Source: Streptomyces sp. NBC_01267 (GTDB taxonomy: Bacteria > Actinomycetota > Actinomycetes > Streptomycetales > Streptomycetaceae). From it: a stretch of 64,000 bases of DNA. The notes beneath the pieces are model-generated. The model saw only the letters and a program-made list of their open reading frames with translations. It made no database searches and had not been told where the DNA came from. Of this stretch, positions 34,845-43,556 are shown in pieces. Position numbers and translations under genes: made by a program. Position 1 is the stretch's first letter, and each line of letters starts with the position of its first letter. The stretch is from positions 1,564,501 to 1,628,500 of the forward strand of contig NZ_CP108455.1 of the NCBI RefSeq assembly GCF_036241575.1, given 5' to 3'.

Positions 34845-36227
34845 ATGCGAAGCCAGAGCCGACGGAGGTCACGCACGCTGCTCGCGCGGGCCGCCGCGGG
34901 GACGCTGCTCATCAGCCTGGTCCCCGGTTGCTGGACCGGCGCGGGAGGAGCCGGGTCCGGCGCCAACGGCGCCAACGGCGCCATCAACGTACTGATGGTC
35001 AACAACCCGCAGATGACCGAGTTGCAGAAGCTCACCGCCACGCACTTCACCCGCGAGACCGGCATCCGGGTCAACTTCACGGTCCTGCCCGAGAACGACG
35101 TACGCGACAAGATCAGCCAGGACTTCGCCAACCAGGCCGGCCAGTACGACGTCGCGACCCTGAGCAACTACGAGATCCCGATCTACGCGAGGAACGGGTG
35201 GCTGCACGACCTGGGACCGTACGCGTCCGCGGACCGGACGTTCGACCAGCAGGACATCCTCCCCGCGCTGCGCCAGTCCCTCACCGGCGACGACAAGAAG
35301 CTCTACGGCGAACCCTTCTACGGCGAGTCCTCCTTCCTCATGTACCGCAAGGACGTCTTCGCGAAGAAGGGGCTGACCATGCCGCCCCACCCCACCTGGA
35401 CCCAGGTCGCCGATCTGGCGGCGCGGGCCGACGGGGCGCAGCCGGGGATGAAGGGCATCTGCCTGCGCGGACTGCCCGGCTGGGGCGAACTGATCGCCCC
35501 GCTGACCACGGTCGTCAACACCTTCGGCGGCACCTGGTTCGACAAGGACTGGAAGGCGCGCCTCGACTCCCCCGCGTTCGAGCAGGCCGTCGAGTTCTAT
35601 GTCCGGCTGGTGCGCGAGCACGGTGAGTCGGGGGCGGCGCAGTCCGGGTTCGCGGAGTGCCTCAACGACCTCACCCAGTCCAGGACCGCGATGTGGTACG
35701 ACGCGACATCGGCCGCCGGTTCGCTGGAGTCGGCGTCGTCCCCGGTCAAGGGCAAGATCGGATACGTGCCCGCGCCGGTCGAGAAGACGGACAGTTCCGG
35801 CTGGCTCTACACCTGGGCCTGGGGCATCCAGAAGACGGCCCACCACCCCGACAACGCCTGGAAGTTCATCTCCTGGGCCTCCGGCAAGGGGTACGAGGAA
35901 CTGGTCGGCAAGGAGAGCGGCTGGTCCGACGCCCCGGCCGGGAAGCGCGCGTCGACCTATGCCGACCCCGCCTACCGCAAGGCGTCCGCCGCCTTCGGGG
36001 ACGTCACCCTCGCCGCCATCCGGAGCGCCAGGCCGAACGACCCGGGGGTGCAGCCGAGGCCCGCGCCCGGCATCCAGTTCGTGGGGATCCCGGAGTTCAC
36101 CGATCTCGGCACCAAGGTCTCCCAGGAGATCAGTGCGGCCATCGCCGGACGCCGGTCCGTCGGTTCGGCCCTCGCCGCGTCCCAGCGGCTGGCCGCGAAG
36201 ATCGCGAAGGAGTACGAGGGACGATGA
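34845..36227 (+). CDS. Sugar/polyol ABC transporter substrate-binding lipoprotein
   Basis: 460 residues. Signal peptide ending in the lipobox LVPGC; the mature protein begins at Cys28. Extracellular solute-binding family 1 fold (VLMVNNPQMTELQKLTATHF, YDVATLSNYEIPIYARNGWL, YGEPFYGESSFLMYRKDVF). The closest described group by overall look is the mannitol/sorbitol (SmoE-like) binding proteins. It overlaps the first permease by 4 bp. Confidence 0.9.
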   Translation: MRSQSRRRSRTLLARAAAGTLLISLVPGCWTGAGGAGSGANGANGAINVLMVNNPQMTELQKLTATHFTRETGIRVNFTVLPENDVRDKISQDFANQAGQYDVATLSNYEIPIYARNGWLHDLGPYASADRTFDQQDILPALRQSLTGDDKKLYGEPFYGESSFLMYRKDVFAKKGLTMPPHPTWTQVADLAARADGAQPGMKGICLRGLPGWGELIAPLTTVVNTFGGTWFDKDWKARLDSPAFEQAVEFYVRLVREHGESGAAQSGFAECLNDLTQSRTAMWYDATSAAGSLESASSPVKGKIGYVPAPVEKTDSSGWLYTWAWGIQKTAHHPDNAWKFISWASGKGYEELVGKESGWSDAPAGKRASTYADPAYRKASAAFGDVTLAAIRSARPNDPGVQPRPAPGIQFVGIPEFTDLGTKVSQEISAAIAGRRSVGSALAASQRLAAKIAKEYEGR

Positions 36228-37159
36228 CCGCGACAGCCGCTCCCCCCGCGCCCCGCCTGTTACCCCCGTCCGGCGGCCGGCTCCGCGCCTGGGCCACCCG
36301 CGCCCCGCTGCTCCCGGCGCTGATCTTCATGGTCGTGGTCACCCAACTGCCCTTCGTGGCCACGGTGGTGATCTCCTTCTTCAACTGGAACGCCCTCTAC
36401 CCCGAGGCCAGACACTTCACCGGCTTCGCCAACTACTCCGATGTGCTCACCGACCCGGATCTGCGCAGGTCGGTCCTCACCACGGTGCTGCTGACGGCGG
36501 CGGTGGTGCTCGTCAGCCTGGTGCTCGGGCTCGTCCTGGCGCTGCTGCTGGACCGCAGCTTCAAGGGCCGGGGCCTGGTCCGTACGCTGCTGATCACACC
36601 GTTCCTGCTGGTCCCGGTGGCGGCGGCGCTGCTGTGGAAGCACGTGCTCTACAACCCGGAGTACGGGCTCTTCAACGGGCTGCTGCACTGGGTGGGCGGC
36701 GGTGGAGCACCCCAGCCCGACTGGATCTCCCGCACCCCACTGCTCGCGGTCGAGGCGGCGCTGGTCTGGCAGTGGACGCCGTTCATGATGCTGATCCTGC
36801 TGGCCGGACTGCAGAGCCGCTCCCCGGAGCTGATCGAGGCGGCCCGGATCGACGGGGCGGGCAGCTGGCAGATCTTCCGTCATCTGACACTGCCCCACCT
36901 GCGGCGGTACCTCGAACTGGGCGCACTGCTCGGCTCGATCTACATCGTGCAGAACTTCGACGCCGTCTTCACGATCACCTCGGGCGGGCTGGGCACCGCG
37001 AACCTGCCCTACACCGTCTACCAGGCCTTCTACCAGGCACACGAGAACGGACTCGCGTCCGCCGCCGGTGTGCTGGTCGTCATCGGCACGATCATCGTCG
37101 CGACCTTCGCGCTCCGCGTGGTCTCGTCCCTCTTCAACGAGGAGGCATCCCGAGCATGA
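36224..37159 (+). CDS. ABC transporter permease (MalF/SmoF-like)
   Basis: 311 residues, six predicted membrane helices, ATGA overlap with the binding-protein gene. The ATPase-contact loop is ELIEAARIDGAGSWQIFRHLTLP (EAA motif). Carbohydrate uptake family 1 inner-membrane component; pairs with the next permease. Confidence 0.92.
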   Translation: MTATAAPPAPRLLPPSGGRLRAWATRAPLLPALIFMVVVTQLPFVATVVISFFNWNALYPEARHFTGFANYSDVLTDPDLRRSVLTTVLLTAAVVLVSLVLGLVLALLLDRSFKGRGLVRTLLITPFLLVPVAAALLWKHVLYNPEYGLFNGLLHWVGGGGAPQPDWISRTPLLAVEAALVWQWTPFMMLILLAGLQSRSPELIEAARIDGAGSWQIFRHLTLPHLRRYLELGALLGSIYIVQNFDAVFTITSGGLGTANLPYTVYQAFYQAHENGLASAAGVLVVIGTIIVATFALRVVSSLFNEEASRA

Positions 37160-38013
37160 AGTCCCCGCACTCCACAGGGCCGAAGGGCGCCGCCCGCACC
37201 GGAGGCGCCGCGCTGGGGCTGCTGGCCTGGCTGGCCGGGATCCTCTTCTTCCTCCCGGTCGCCTGGATGGCGCTGACCTCCTTCCACTCCGAGGCGGACG
37301 CGGCCACCAACCCACCGTCGCTCGCCGCCTCCCTCACCCTCGACGGCTACCGCGACTTCTTCGGCGCGGGCGGCGGCGCGACCCCCTGGCCCGCACTGAC
37401 CAACTCGGCCGTGGCATCGGTGGTTTCGACGCTGTGCGTGCTGCTGCTCGCGATGCCCGCGGCGTACGCGCTGTCCATCCGGCCGGTGAAGAAGTGGACG
37501 GACGTGCTGTTCTTCTTCCTCTCCACGAAGATGCTGCCGGTGGTGGCCGGTCTGCTGCCGATCTACCTGTTCGCGAAGAACACCGGGATGCTCGACAACA
37601 TCTGGATGCTGGTCATCCTCTACACCTCGATGAATCTGCCGATCGCGGTGTGGATGATGCAGTCCTTCCTCGCGGAGGTACCGGTCGCCGTCATCGAGGC
37701 CGCACGGGTCGACGGTGCCCGGCTGCCGGTGATCCTCACCCGGATCGTCGCCCCGATCTCCGCGCCCGGTATCGCGGCCACCGCGCTGATCTGCTTCATC
37801 TTCAGCTGGAACGAACTGCTCTTCGCCCGGGTGCTCACCGGTGTGGTCGCCCAGACCGCGCCCGTGTTCCTGACCGGGTTCATCACCAGCCAGGGACTGT
37901 TCCTGGCGAAGGTGTGCGCCGCGTCGCTCGTCGTCTCCCTGCCGGTGCTCGCCGCGGGGTTCGCCGCCCAGGACAAGCTGGTCCAGGGCCTCTCACTGGG
38001 AGCCGTGAAATGA
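37156..38013 (+). CDS. ABC transporter permease (MalG/SmoG-like)
   Basis: 285 residues, six helices, ATGA overlap and GGAGG upstream. EAA loop VIEAARVDGARLPVILTRIV. Second half of the heterodimeric channel. No ATPase gene follows; in Streptomyces such importers are commonly energised by the shared ATPase MsiK encoded elsewhere. Confidence 0.92.
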   Translation: MKSPHSTGPKGAARTGGAALGLLAWLAGILFFLPVAWMALTSFHSEADAATNPPSLAASLTLDGYRDFFGAGGGATPWPALTNSAVASVVSTLCVLLLAMPAAYALSIRPVKKWTDVLFFFLSTKMLPVVAGLLPIYLFAKNTGMLDNIWMLVILYTSMNLPIAVWMMQSFLAEVPVAVIEAARVDGARLPVILTRIVAPISAPGIAATALICFIFSWNELLFARVLTGVVAQTAPVFLTGFITSQGLFLAKVCAASLVVSLPVLAAGFAAQDKLVQGLSLGAVK

Positions 38014-39008
38014 AGGCCGCCATCATCGAATCCGTCGGCAAGGTCGGGTACGGGGAGGTGCCGGACCCCACTCCGGGACCGCGCGACGTGGTGGTGGAGG
38101 TGGCCGCCTGCGGGCTGTGCGGTACCGATCTGCACATCCTGCAGGGCGAGTTCGCGCCCACGCTGCCGGTGGTGCCCGGCCACGAGTTCGCCGGCACGGT
38201 CGTGGCCGTCGGCGCCGAGGTCACGTCGCCGGCGGCCGGTGACCGGGTGGCCGTCGACCCTTCCCTGTACTGCTTCGAGTGCCGCTACTGCCGTCTCGGC
38301 CACAACAACATGTGCGAGAAGTGGGCGGCGATCGGGGTGACCACGGCGGGCGGCGCGGCCGAGTACGCGGTGGCGCCCGCAGCCAACTGCGTCAGGCTGC
38401 CCGACCATGTGCGTACCGAGGACGCGGCGCTCGTCGAACCGCTGTCCTGCGCGGTGCGCGGCTACGACGTACTGAACAGCAGGCTCGGCTCCCATGTGCT
38501 GATCTACGGCTCGGGGACCATGGGGCTGATGATGCTGGAGCTGGCCAAGCGGACGGGTGCGGCGAGCGTGGACATCGTCGACATCAACGCGGAGCGGCTC
38601 ACCACCGCCCGGAAGCTGGGCTGCTCGGCGGCGGCCGGGGGCGCGGACGAACTGGACCGGGCACCGCAGGGCTGGGACGTCGTCATCGATGCCACGGGGA
38701 ACGCCGCGGCGATCCAGGACGGTCTGGGGCGGGTGGCGAAGGCCGGTACGTATCTGCAGTTCGGCGTCGCCGACTACGCGGCACGGGCCACCATCGACCC
38801 GTACCGGATCTACAACCAGGAGATCACCATCACCGGTTCGATGGCGGTGCTGCACAGTTACGAGCGGGCGGCCGAGCTGTTCGCCGCGGGGGTGCTGGAC
38901 CCGGAGGTCTTCATCAGCGACCGGCTGCCGCTGGCGAGCTACCCGGCGGCGCTGGACCGGTTCAGGGCGGGACTGGGCCGGAAGATCGTCGTACTGCCCG
39001 GACGCTGA
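38010..39008 (+). CDS. Zinc-dependent polyol/alcohol dehydrogenase (MDR family)
   Basis: 332 residues, ATGA overlap with the permease gene. Catalytic zinc residues in AACGLCGTDLHIL and VPGHEFAGTVVAVG; the structural zinc site has all four cysteines in CFECRYCRLGHNNMC; cofactor loop IYGSGTMGLMMLEL followed by DIVDINAERL (acidic residue favouring NAD). With the importer it suggests uptake and oxidation of a sugar alcohol (sorbitol, mannitol, xylitol class). Exact substrate unknown. Confidence 0.9.
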   Translation: MKAAIIESVGKVGYGEVPDPTPGPRDVVVEVAACGLCGTDLHILQGEFAPTLPVVPGHEFAGTVVAVGAEVTSPAAGDRVAVDPSLYCFECRYCRLGHNNMCEKWAAIGVTTAGGAAEYAVAPAANCVRLPDHVRTEDAALVEPLSCAVRGYDVLNSRLGSHVLIYGSGTMGLMMLELAKRTGAASVDIVDINAERLTTARKLGCSAAAGGADELDRAPQGWDVVIDATGNAAAIQDGLGRVAKAGTYLQFGVADYAARATIDPYRIYNQEITITGSMAVLHSYERAAELFAAGVLDPEVFISDRLPLASYPAALDRFRAGLGRKIVVLPGR

Positions 39009-39064
39009 CCGGTAGCGAAAAAGGTTCAAGGAACTGTAAAGCCCCGTCGCTCGTTCCTCCGGAC

Positions 39065-40297
39065 ATGACCGCAATGACCCCTGGCTCGAACATCCCGCTC
39101 ACGGCCTCCCGTATCGCGGTGGACGTGACCGCTCCGGTGCGGCTCGACGTGTCGGGCCTGCTGCTCACCGCCGACGGCAAGGTCCGCTCCGACGACGACT
39201 TCATCTTCTACAACCAGCCGTCCGGCCCGGGGGTGAGCCACCGCTCGGGCGGTGGCTCGGCGCCGGACGCGATCGTGGTGGACACGGACGCCGTTCCCGC
39301 GGGCATCGAGAAGATCATCGTCACCGCGAGCCCCGACGCGGCGGGCCAGACCTTCCAGGGCATCGAGCCCACGGCCACCGTCCGCGGGGCGGACGACGGC
39401 AGCACGCTGGCCTCCTTCACCCCGCCCCGGCTGGGCACGGAGACCGCTCTGGTCATCGTGGAGATCTACCTGCGCAACGGCGCGTGGAAGGTGCGCGCGG
39501 TCGGACAGGGGTATGCGGACGGGCTGGCGGGCATCGCCACGGACTTCGGCGTATCGGTCGAGGAGCCCGAGGCAGCCCCCGCCCCGGCGGTGGCTGCTCC
39601 GCCCGCACCGCAGATGCCGCCCGCACCGCCTGCACCGCCGGTCCCGCCGGTGGACCCGAGGATCGCCGCGGCCCCGGTGGCCGCCCCCGCGCCGCCTCCG
39701 GCCGCACCCGCGGCCACCGGCCGGATCAACCTCGACAAGGGCCGGGTCAGTCTCCAGAAGAACCAGACGGTGTCGCTGGTCAAGGCCGGCAAGCCGCTCC
39801 TGTCGAAGGTCAAGATGGGCCTCGGCTGGGAGCCCGCGTTCCGTGGCAAGGACATCGACCTCGACGCCTCGGTCATGGCCTTCGGTCCGCAGCGCAACCA
39901 CCTGGACAGCTGCTACTTCGGCAAGCTCTCGATCCTCGACGGCGCGGTCAAGCACTCCGGCGACAACCTCACGGGCGAGGGCGCGGGCGACGACGAGGTG
40001 ATCGTGGTCGACCTCGGCAAGATCCCCGCCGAGGCGACGGCCTTGTTCTTCACGGTCAACTCCTTCACCGGCCAGAAGTTCACCGAGGTGGCCAAGGCCT
40101 ACTGCCGCCTGATCGACGCGCAGACCGACGAGGAACTGGTCCGCTTCGACCTGACCGGCACCGAGCCGCAGACGGGCGTGCTGATGGCCAAGCTGATCAG
40201 GCAGTTCTCCGGGGAGTGGGAGATGACCGCGGTGGGCGACTTCGTGAAGTCCCGCACGGTCCGCGGGATGGTCAAACCGGCAGCTCAGGCACTGTAG
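39065..40297 (+). CDS. Double TerD-domain protein
   Basis: 410 residues; ATG 39065 or 39074, neither with a clear ribosome site. Two TerD domains: residues about 1-170 (LLLTADGKVRSDDDFIFYNQ, VEIYLRNGAWKVRAVGQGY) and about 225-410 (MGLGWEPAFRGKDIDLDASV, KHSGDNLTGEGAGDDEVIVV), joined by a 50-residue Pro/Ala linker. TerD domains bind calcium through acidic loops like these. Members are linked to tellurite resistance, stress and differentiation. The first domain lacks the GLGWD-type start and looks more diverged. Confidence 0.88.
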   Translation: MTAMTPGSNIPLTASRIAVDVTAPVRLDVSGLLLTADGKVRSDDDFIFYNQPSGPGVSHRSGGGSAPDAIVVDTDAVPAGIEKIIVTASPDAAGQTFQGIEPTATVRGADDGSTLASFTPPRLGTETALVIVEIYLRNGAWKVRAVGQGYADGLAGIATDFGVSVEEPEAAPAPAVAAPPAPQMPPAPPAPPVPPVDPRIAAAPVAAPAPPPAAPAATGRINLDKGRVSLQKNQTVSLVKAGKPLLSKVKMGLGWEPAFRGKDIDLDASVMAFGPQRNHLDSCYFGKLSILDGAVKHSGDNLTGEGAGDDEVIVVDLGKIPAEATALFFTVNSFTGQKFTEVAKAYCRLIDAQTDEELVRFDLTGTEPQTGVLMAKLIRQFSGEWEMTAVGDFVKSRTVRGMVKPAAQAL

Positions 40298-40312
40298 GAC
40301 CGGGCGGAGCGC

Positions 40313-40354
40313 CGCGGAGGCCGGGGCCGCGCCGCTCCGGCCCCCGCTTCCGCG
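40313..40354. terminator. Bidirectional terminator between the TerD and aminotransferase genes
   Basis: The 16-nt arm 40313-40328 pairs with 40339-40354 with two mismatches; 10-nt loop. Located between convergent stops. Confidence 0.6.
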
Positions 40355-40364
40355 CCGCACGGGA

Positions 40365-41576
40365 TCACTGCCGGTACCCGTTCAGGAAGCGGCCGATGCG
40401 GCTGATCGCCGCGTCGAGGTCGTCGGCGTACGGGAGGGTCAGGATCCGGAAGTGGTCGGGGCGCGGCCAGTTGAAGCCGGTGCCCTGGACGACCTGGATC
40501 TTCTCCCGGAGCAGCAGGTCCAGTACGAACTTCTCGTCGTCGTGGATCTTGTGGACCTTCGGGTCGAGGCGCGGGAACGCGTACAGCGCGCCCTTCGGCT
40601 TCACACAGGACACGCCCGGGATCTCGTTGAGCTTCTCCCACGCCGTGTCGCGCTGTTCGTACAGCCTGCCCCCCGGGACCGTCAGGTCACGGATGGACTG
40701 ACGGCCGCCCAGCGCGGCCTGAATGGCGTACTGCGCGGGAGCGTTGGGGCACAGCCGCATGGAGGCGAGCATCGTCAGCCCCTCCAGGTAGCTCTTCGCG
40801 TGCTGCTTCGGCCCGGTGACGACCAGCCAGCCGGAGCGGAAGCCCGCGACGCGGTAGGACTTCGACAGACCGCTGAAGGTCAGGACGACCAGATCGGGCG
40901 CGAGGGCCGCCGCGCTGTGGTGGACGGCGTCGTCGTAGACGATCTGGTCGTAGATCTCGTCGGCGAAGACCATCAGCCCGTGGCGGCGGGCGAGATCGAG
41001 CATGCCCTCGATGATCTCCCGCGGATAGACCGCCCCGGTGGGGTTGTTGGGGTTGATGATCACCAGGGCCTTCGTGCGGTCGGTGATCTTCGACGCCATG
41101 TCGTCGAGGTCCGGGTACCAGTCCGCGGACTCGTCGCACATGTAGTGCACGGCCTTGCCGCCGGCCAGCGTGGTGACGGCCGTCCAGAGCGGGAAGTCGG
41201 GTGCGGGGATGAGGACTTCGTCCCCGTCCTCCAGCAGCGCCTGGACCGCCATCGAGATGAGTTCGGAGACCCCGTTGCCGAGGAAGATGTCGTCGACGGA
41301 GACCTCGGCGAGCCCGAGCGCCTGGTAGCGCTGGGCGACGGCGCGGCGGGCGGAGAGGATCCCCCTGGAGTCGGTGTACCCGTGGGCCTGGGGCAGCATC
41401 CTGATCATGTCCTGGACGATCCCCTCCGGCGCCTCGAAGCCGAAGAGCGCGGGGTTACCGGTGTTCAGGCGCAGCACGCTGTGGCCTGCCTCCTCCAGCG
41501 CGTTGGCGTGTTCGATCACCGGGCCCCGGATCTCGTAGCAGACCTCACTCAATTTGTTCGACTGGCGGAACTCCAT
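40365..41576 (-). CDS. Class I/II aminotransferase, AlaA/AlaT-like (glutamate-pyruvate type)
   Basis: 403 residues from the ATG at 41576 with GGGAGGGT upstream. EFRQSNKLSEVCYEIRGPV is the AlaA-like start; NPNNPTGAVYPREII, VFADEIYDQIVYD and the PLP lysine in FSGLSKSYRVAGFRSGW follow. It probably interconverts pyruvate/glutamate with alanine/2-oxoglutarate. Divergent from an HxlR regulator with a palindrome in between, so it may be regulated by it. Confidence 0.87.
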   Translation of the reverse strand: MEFRQSNKLSEVCYEIRGPVIEHANALEEAGHSVLRLNTGNPALFGFEAPEGIVQDMIRMLPQAHGYTDSRGILSARRAVAQRYQALGLAEVSVDDIFLGNGVSELISMAVQALLEDGDEVLIPAPDFPLWTAVTTLAGGKAVHYMCDESADWYPDLDDMASKITDRTKALVIINPNNPTGAVYPREIIEGMLDLARRHGLMVFADEIYDQIVYDDAVHHSAAALAPDLVVLTFSGLSKSYRVAGFRSGWLVVTGPKQHAKSYLEGLTMLASMRLCPNAPAQYAIQAALGGRQSIRDLTVPGGRLYEQRDTAWEKLNEIPGVSCVKPKGALYAFPRLDPKVHKIHDDEKFVLDLLLREKIQVVQGTGFNWPRPDHFRILTLPYADDLDAAISRIGRFLNGYRQ

Positions 41577-41606
41577 GCCGTGACCCTCCCAGGTCTCACT
41601 TGCTTC

Positions 41607-41623
41607 ACTTGGTTTTACCAAGT
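41607..41623. promoter_or_regulatory. Palindrome between the aminotransferase and HxlR genes
   Basis: ACTTGG-TTTTA-CCAAGT, perfect 6-bp arms. Additional CTTGG and ACTT half-sites lie on both sides (41590-41650). A likely operator for the HxlR-family regulator encoded just to the right. Confidence 0.6.
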
Positions 41624-41629
41624 CACAGC

Positions 41630-41657
41630 TTGGAAAGTCCAACTTCTTGTCTAGACT
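41630..41657 (+). promoter_or_regulatory. Candidate promoter of the HxlR gene
   Basis: TTGGAA (41630-41635), 16 bp, TAGACT (41652-41657), a few bases before the ATG at 41665, implying a very short or absent leader. Abuts the palindrome, as expected for autorepression. Confidence 0.4.
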
Positions 41658-41664
41658 GCGTCGC

Positions 41665-42294
41665 ATGCCACGCCGAAGTTACGACCAGTACTGCGCCGCC
41701 GCCCGTGCTCTCGACGCCGTCGGGGACCGGTGGACCCTGCTGATCGTCCGCGAACTCCTGGCGGGCCCCCGCCGCTACACCGACCTCCACGCCGATCTGC
41801 CGGGCGTCAGTACGGACGTACTCGCCTCACGGCTGAAGGACATGGAGCGCGAGGAGCTGGCGACCCGCCGCCGACTGCCGCCGCCCGGCGCCGCGACCGT
41901 GTACGAACTCACCGCACGGGGGCGCGAGTTGCTGCCGGTGCTCACCGCACTGGCCGACTGGGGCACCCCCGCGCTGACCGAACGGCGGCCGACCGACGCG
42001 CTGCGGGCGCACTGGTTCGCCGTCCCGCTGGTGCGGCACCTGGACGGCCTGGGCGCCGGAGTGGTCGAAGTCCACCTGGACGAAGGGGTGTTCCATGTGC
42101 GCACCGACGGCGGCGAACCCCTCTACGGCGACGGCCCCGCCGACCGCCCCGACGCCCGGCTCACCCTCGACGCCGACACCTGCATCGCGATCAGCGGGGG
42201 CGGGCTCTCGCTGACCGACGCGGTACGCGACGGACGCGTCCGGCTGGACATGCTCCAGCCCGTGCGACCGCCGCTCGGAACCGGCCCGGAGTGA
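41665..42294 (+). CDS. HxlR-family regulator with SCP2-like C-terminal domain
   Basis: 209 residues. N-terminal HxlR winged helix (CAAARALDAVGDRWTLLIVREL, then PGVSTDVLASRLKDMEREEL), and from about residue 115 an SCP2/sterol-carrier-like domain ending LSLTDAVRDGRVRLDMLQPV. This fusion is common in actinobacteria and may sense a hydrophobic ligand. GTG/ATG alternatives upstream are unlikely because the putative -10 covers them. Confidence 0.87.
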   Translation: MPRRSYDQYCAAARALDAVGDRWTLLIVRELLAGPRRYTDLHADLPGVSTDVLASRLKDMEREELATRRRLPPPGAATVYELTARGRELLPVLTALADWGTPALTERRPTDALRAHWFAVPLVRHLDGLGAGVVEVHLDEGVFHVRTDGGEPLYGDGPADRPDARLTLDADTCIAISGGGLSLTDAVRDGRVRLDMLQPVRPPLGTGPE

Positions 42295-42385
42295 GCTGGA
42301 TCGCACCGCCCGCAGGCAACCCCACAGGCTCGAACTCGGTCTCCACAGAGAGGTGTTAGCCCTGGCAGGCGACGTGACACCCGGC

Positions 42386-42435
42386 ACACGTGACCGATAC
42401 CACGCCCCTTCGCGGAACACGTGACCGACACCACG
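42386..42435. repeat. Pair of 19-bp direct repeats
   Basis: ACACGTGACCGATACCACG (42386-42404) and its copy with one change (42417-42435), 31 bp apart, each containing the palindrome CACGTG. In the 187-bp gap upstream of the 51-residue gene; could be binding sites for a regulator, three turns apart. Confidence 0.5.
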
Positions 42436-42481
42436 CGCAAATGAGGGTTCACTGTCAGTGGCAGGCCGTAGCCTTGTTCGC

Positions 42482-42637
42482 ATGCCCACCACTTCTTCCG
42501 CCTCCGAGGCCAACGACGCCATCCGCAGGCTCGTCGACGCCCAGCCGGCGGACGGCGAGTGGCCGTCGGAGGACTACGAGATCCTGCTCGTGGAGTGGGC
42601 CGCCGCCATACAGGGCGGGATCGAGCCCGCGGCCTGA
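42482..42637 (+). CDS. Small conserved-looking protein, 51 residues
   Basis: MPTTSSASEANDAIRRLVDA, then a segment with WPSEDYEILLVEWAAA, ending EPAA. Codon use is typical of the host (strong G/C third positions), supporting a real gene. Predicted short acidic, helical protein. Function unknown; small proteins of this type are common in Streptomyces. Confidence 0.6.
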   Translation: MPTTSSASEANDAIRRLVDAQPADGEWPSEDYEILLVEWAAAIQGGIEPAA

Positions 42638-42680
42638 GCGGGGCGGGAATCCCCGAGCGCTCCCCGGATCCCTGCCCGGC

Positions 42681-42893
42681 TCACTCGACGCCGGGCAGCG
42701 GGTCCTGGTCCACCTCGTGGCGGCGGGACCGGATCTCCGGCCGCGCGGGATGCAGTTTCGCGTCACAGGCCGGGCCCAGTCCGGTGCGCCGCGAGGCGCG
42801 GCCCGTCAGCGCCCTGCCGCACATCCGGCAGAGCACCGGGCGGCGGCCCTCCTGCACGGTTTCGGGCAGCGGCTCCGGCTCTTCCTCGCTCAT
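42681..42893 (-). CDS. DUF6011-type small zinc-finger-like protein
   Basis: 70 residues. Cysteine pattern CRMCGRALTGRASRRTGLGPAC is the DUF6011 signature (two C-x2-C/C-type knuckles) found in phage- and actinobacteria-associated proteins. ATG overlaps the TetR stop by 4 bp (ATGA), so it is translationally coupled to that regulator. Role unknown; nucleic-acid binding is a guess from the knuckle. Confidence 0.75.
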   Translation of the reverse strand: MSEEEPEPLPETVQEGRRPVLCRMCGRALTGRASRRTGLGPACDAKLHPARPEIRSRRHEVDQDPLPGVE

Positions 42894-43471
42894 GCCACGT
42901 CACGCGGTCCCGCGTTGATCCCCTCCGTCATCAGCGCCAGATAGCGGCGGACCTCACCCGGCTCTCCCGTACCGAGTTCCGTCGCCGTGGCCACCGCATG
43001 CGTGAGCCGCAGCATCTCCGTGGTCCTCAGATCCGCGCGCACCGCGCCGGCCCGCTGCGCCGCGGCGAGGAGGTCGCCCGCAGTCTCCTTGAGGCGGCCA
43101 CCGCAGTCCGAGATCACCGGTGAGGTGCCGTCGGTCATCGCCGCACCCAACAGCACCTTGAGACCGCGGAGATGAATCATCTGCTCGGCCAGCTTCTGCA
43201 GCCAGTCGGCCAGCGCGTCACCCGGCGCCCTCGCCGACGCGCCGAACTCGACGGCCTGGTCGGCGAGTTCGTCGATGCTCTCGACATAGACCCCTTCGAG
43301 CAGGTCCTGCCGGGTGGGGAAATGCCGGTAGAGCGTGCCCGATCCGACCCCCGCACGCTTCGCGATGTCGTCCAGGGACGCATCGGCTCCCCGCTCCGCG
43401 AAAGCGCGGGCCGCCTCCTTCAGAAGGCGTTCGTAATTGCGGCGCGCATCGGCCCGCATCGGCTTCGGCAT
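42890..43471 (-). CDS. TetR-family transcriptional regulator
   Basis: 193 residues from the ATG at 43471 with GAGGAG upstream. N-terminal HTH: RRNYERLLKEAARAFAERGA, DDIAKRAGVGSGTLYRHFPT. The C-terminal ligand domain fits regulators of efflux pumps. The divergent gene to the right is the remnant of an MFS efflux pump, so this may be an orphaned local repressor. Confidence 0.9.
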   Translation of the reverse strand: MPKPMRADARRNYERLLKEAARAFAERGADASLDDIAKRAGVGSGTLYRHFPTRQDLLEGVYVESIDELADQAVEFGASARAPGDALADWLQKLAEQMIHLRGLKVLLGAAMTDGTSPVISDCGGRLKETAGDLLAAAQRAGAVRADLRTTEMLRLTHAVATATELGTGEPGEVRRYLALMTEGINAGPRDVA

Positions 43472-43556
43472 CAGCTGCTCCTCGCGAACCGGGACGTCCC
43501 CCGCATCGTACCGAGCGTCGAACGGAGGAATCCCCTGCTTGTCCGCGGGCAGTGAG

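Noticed and set aside
43437..43556. Start codon for an intact MFS gene at 43437
   Set aside because: This part runs inside the TetR coding region on the other strand and shows no transporter sequence; similarity begins only near 43560.
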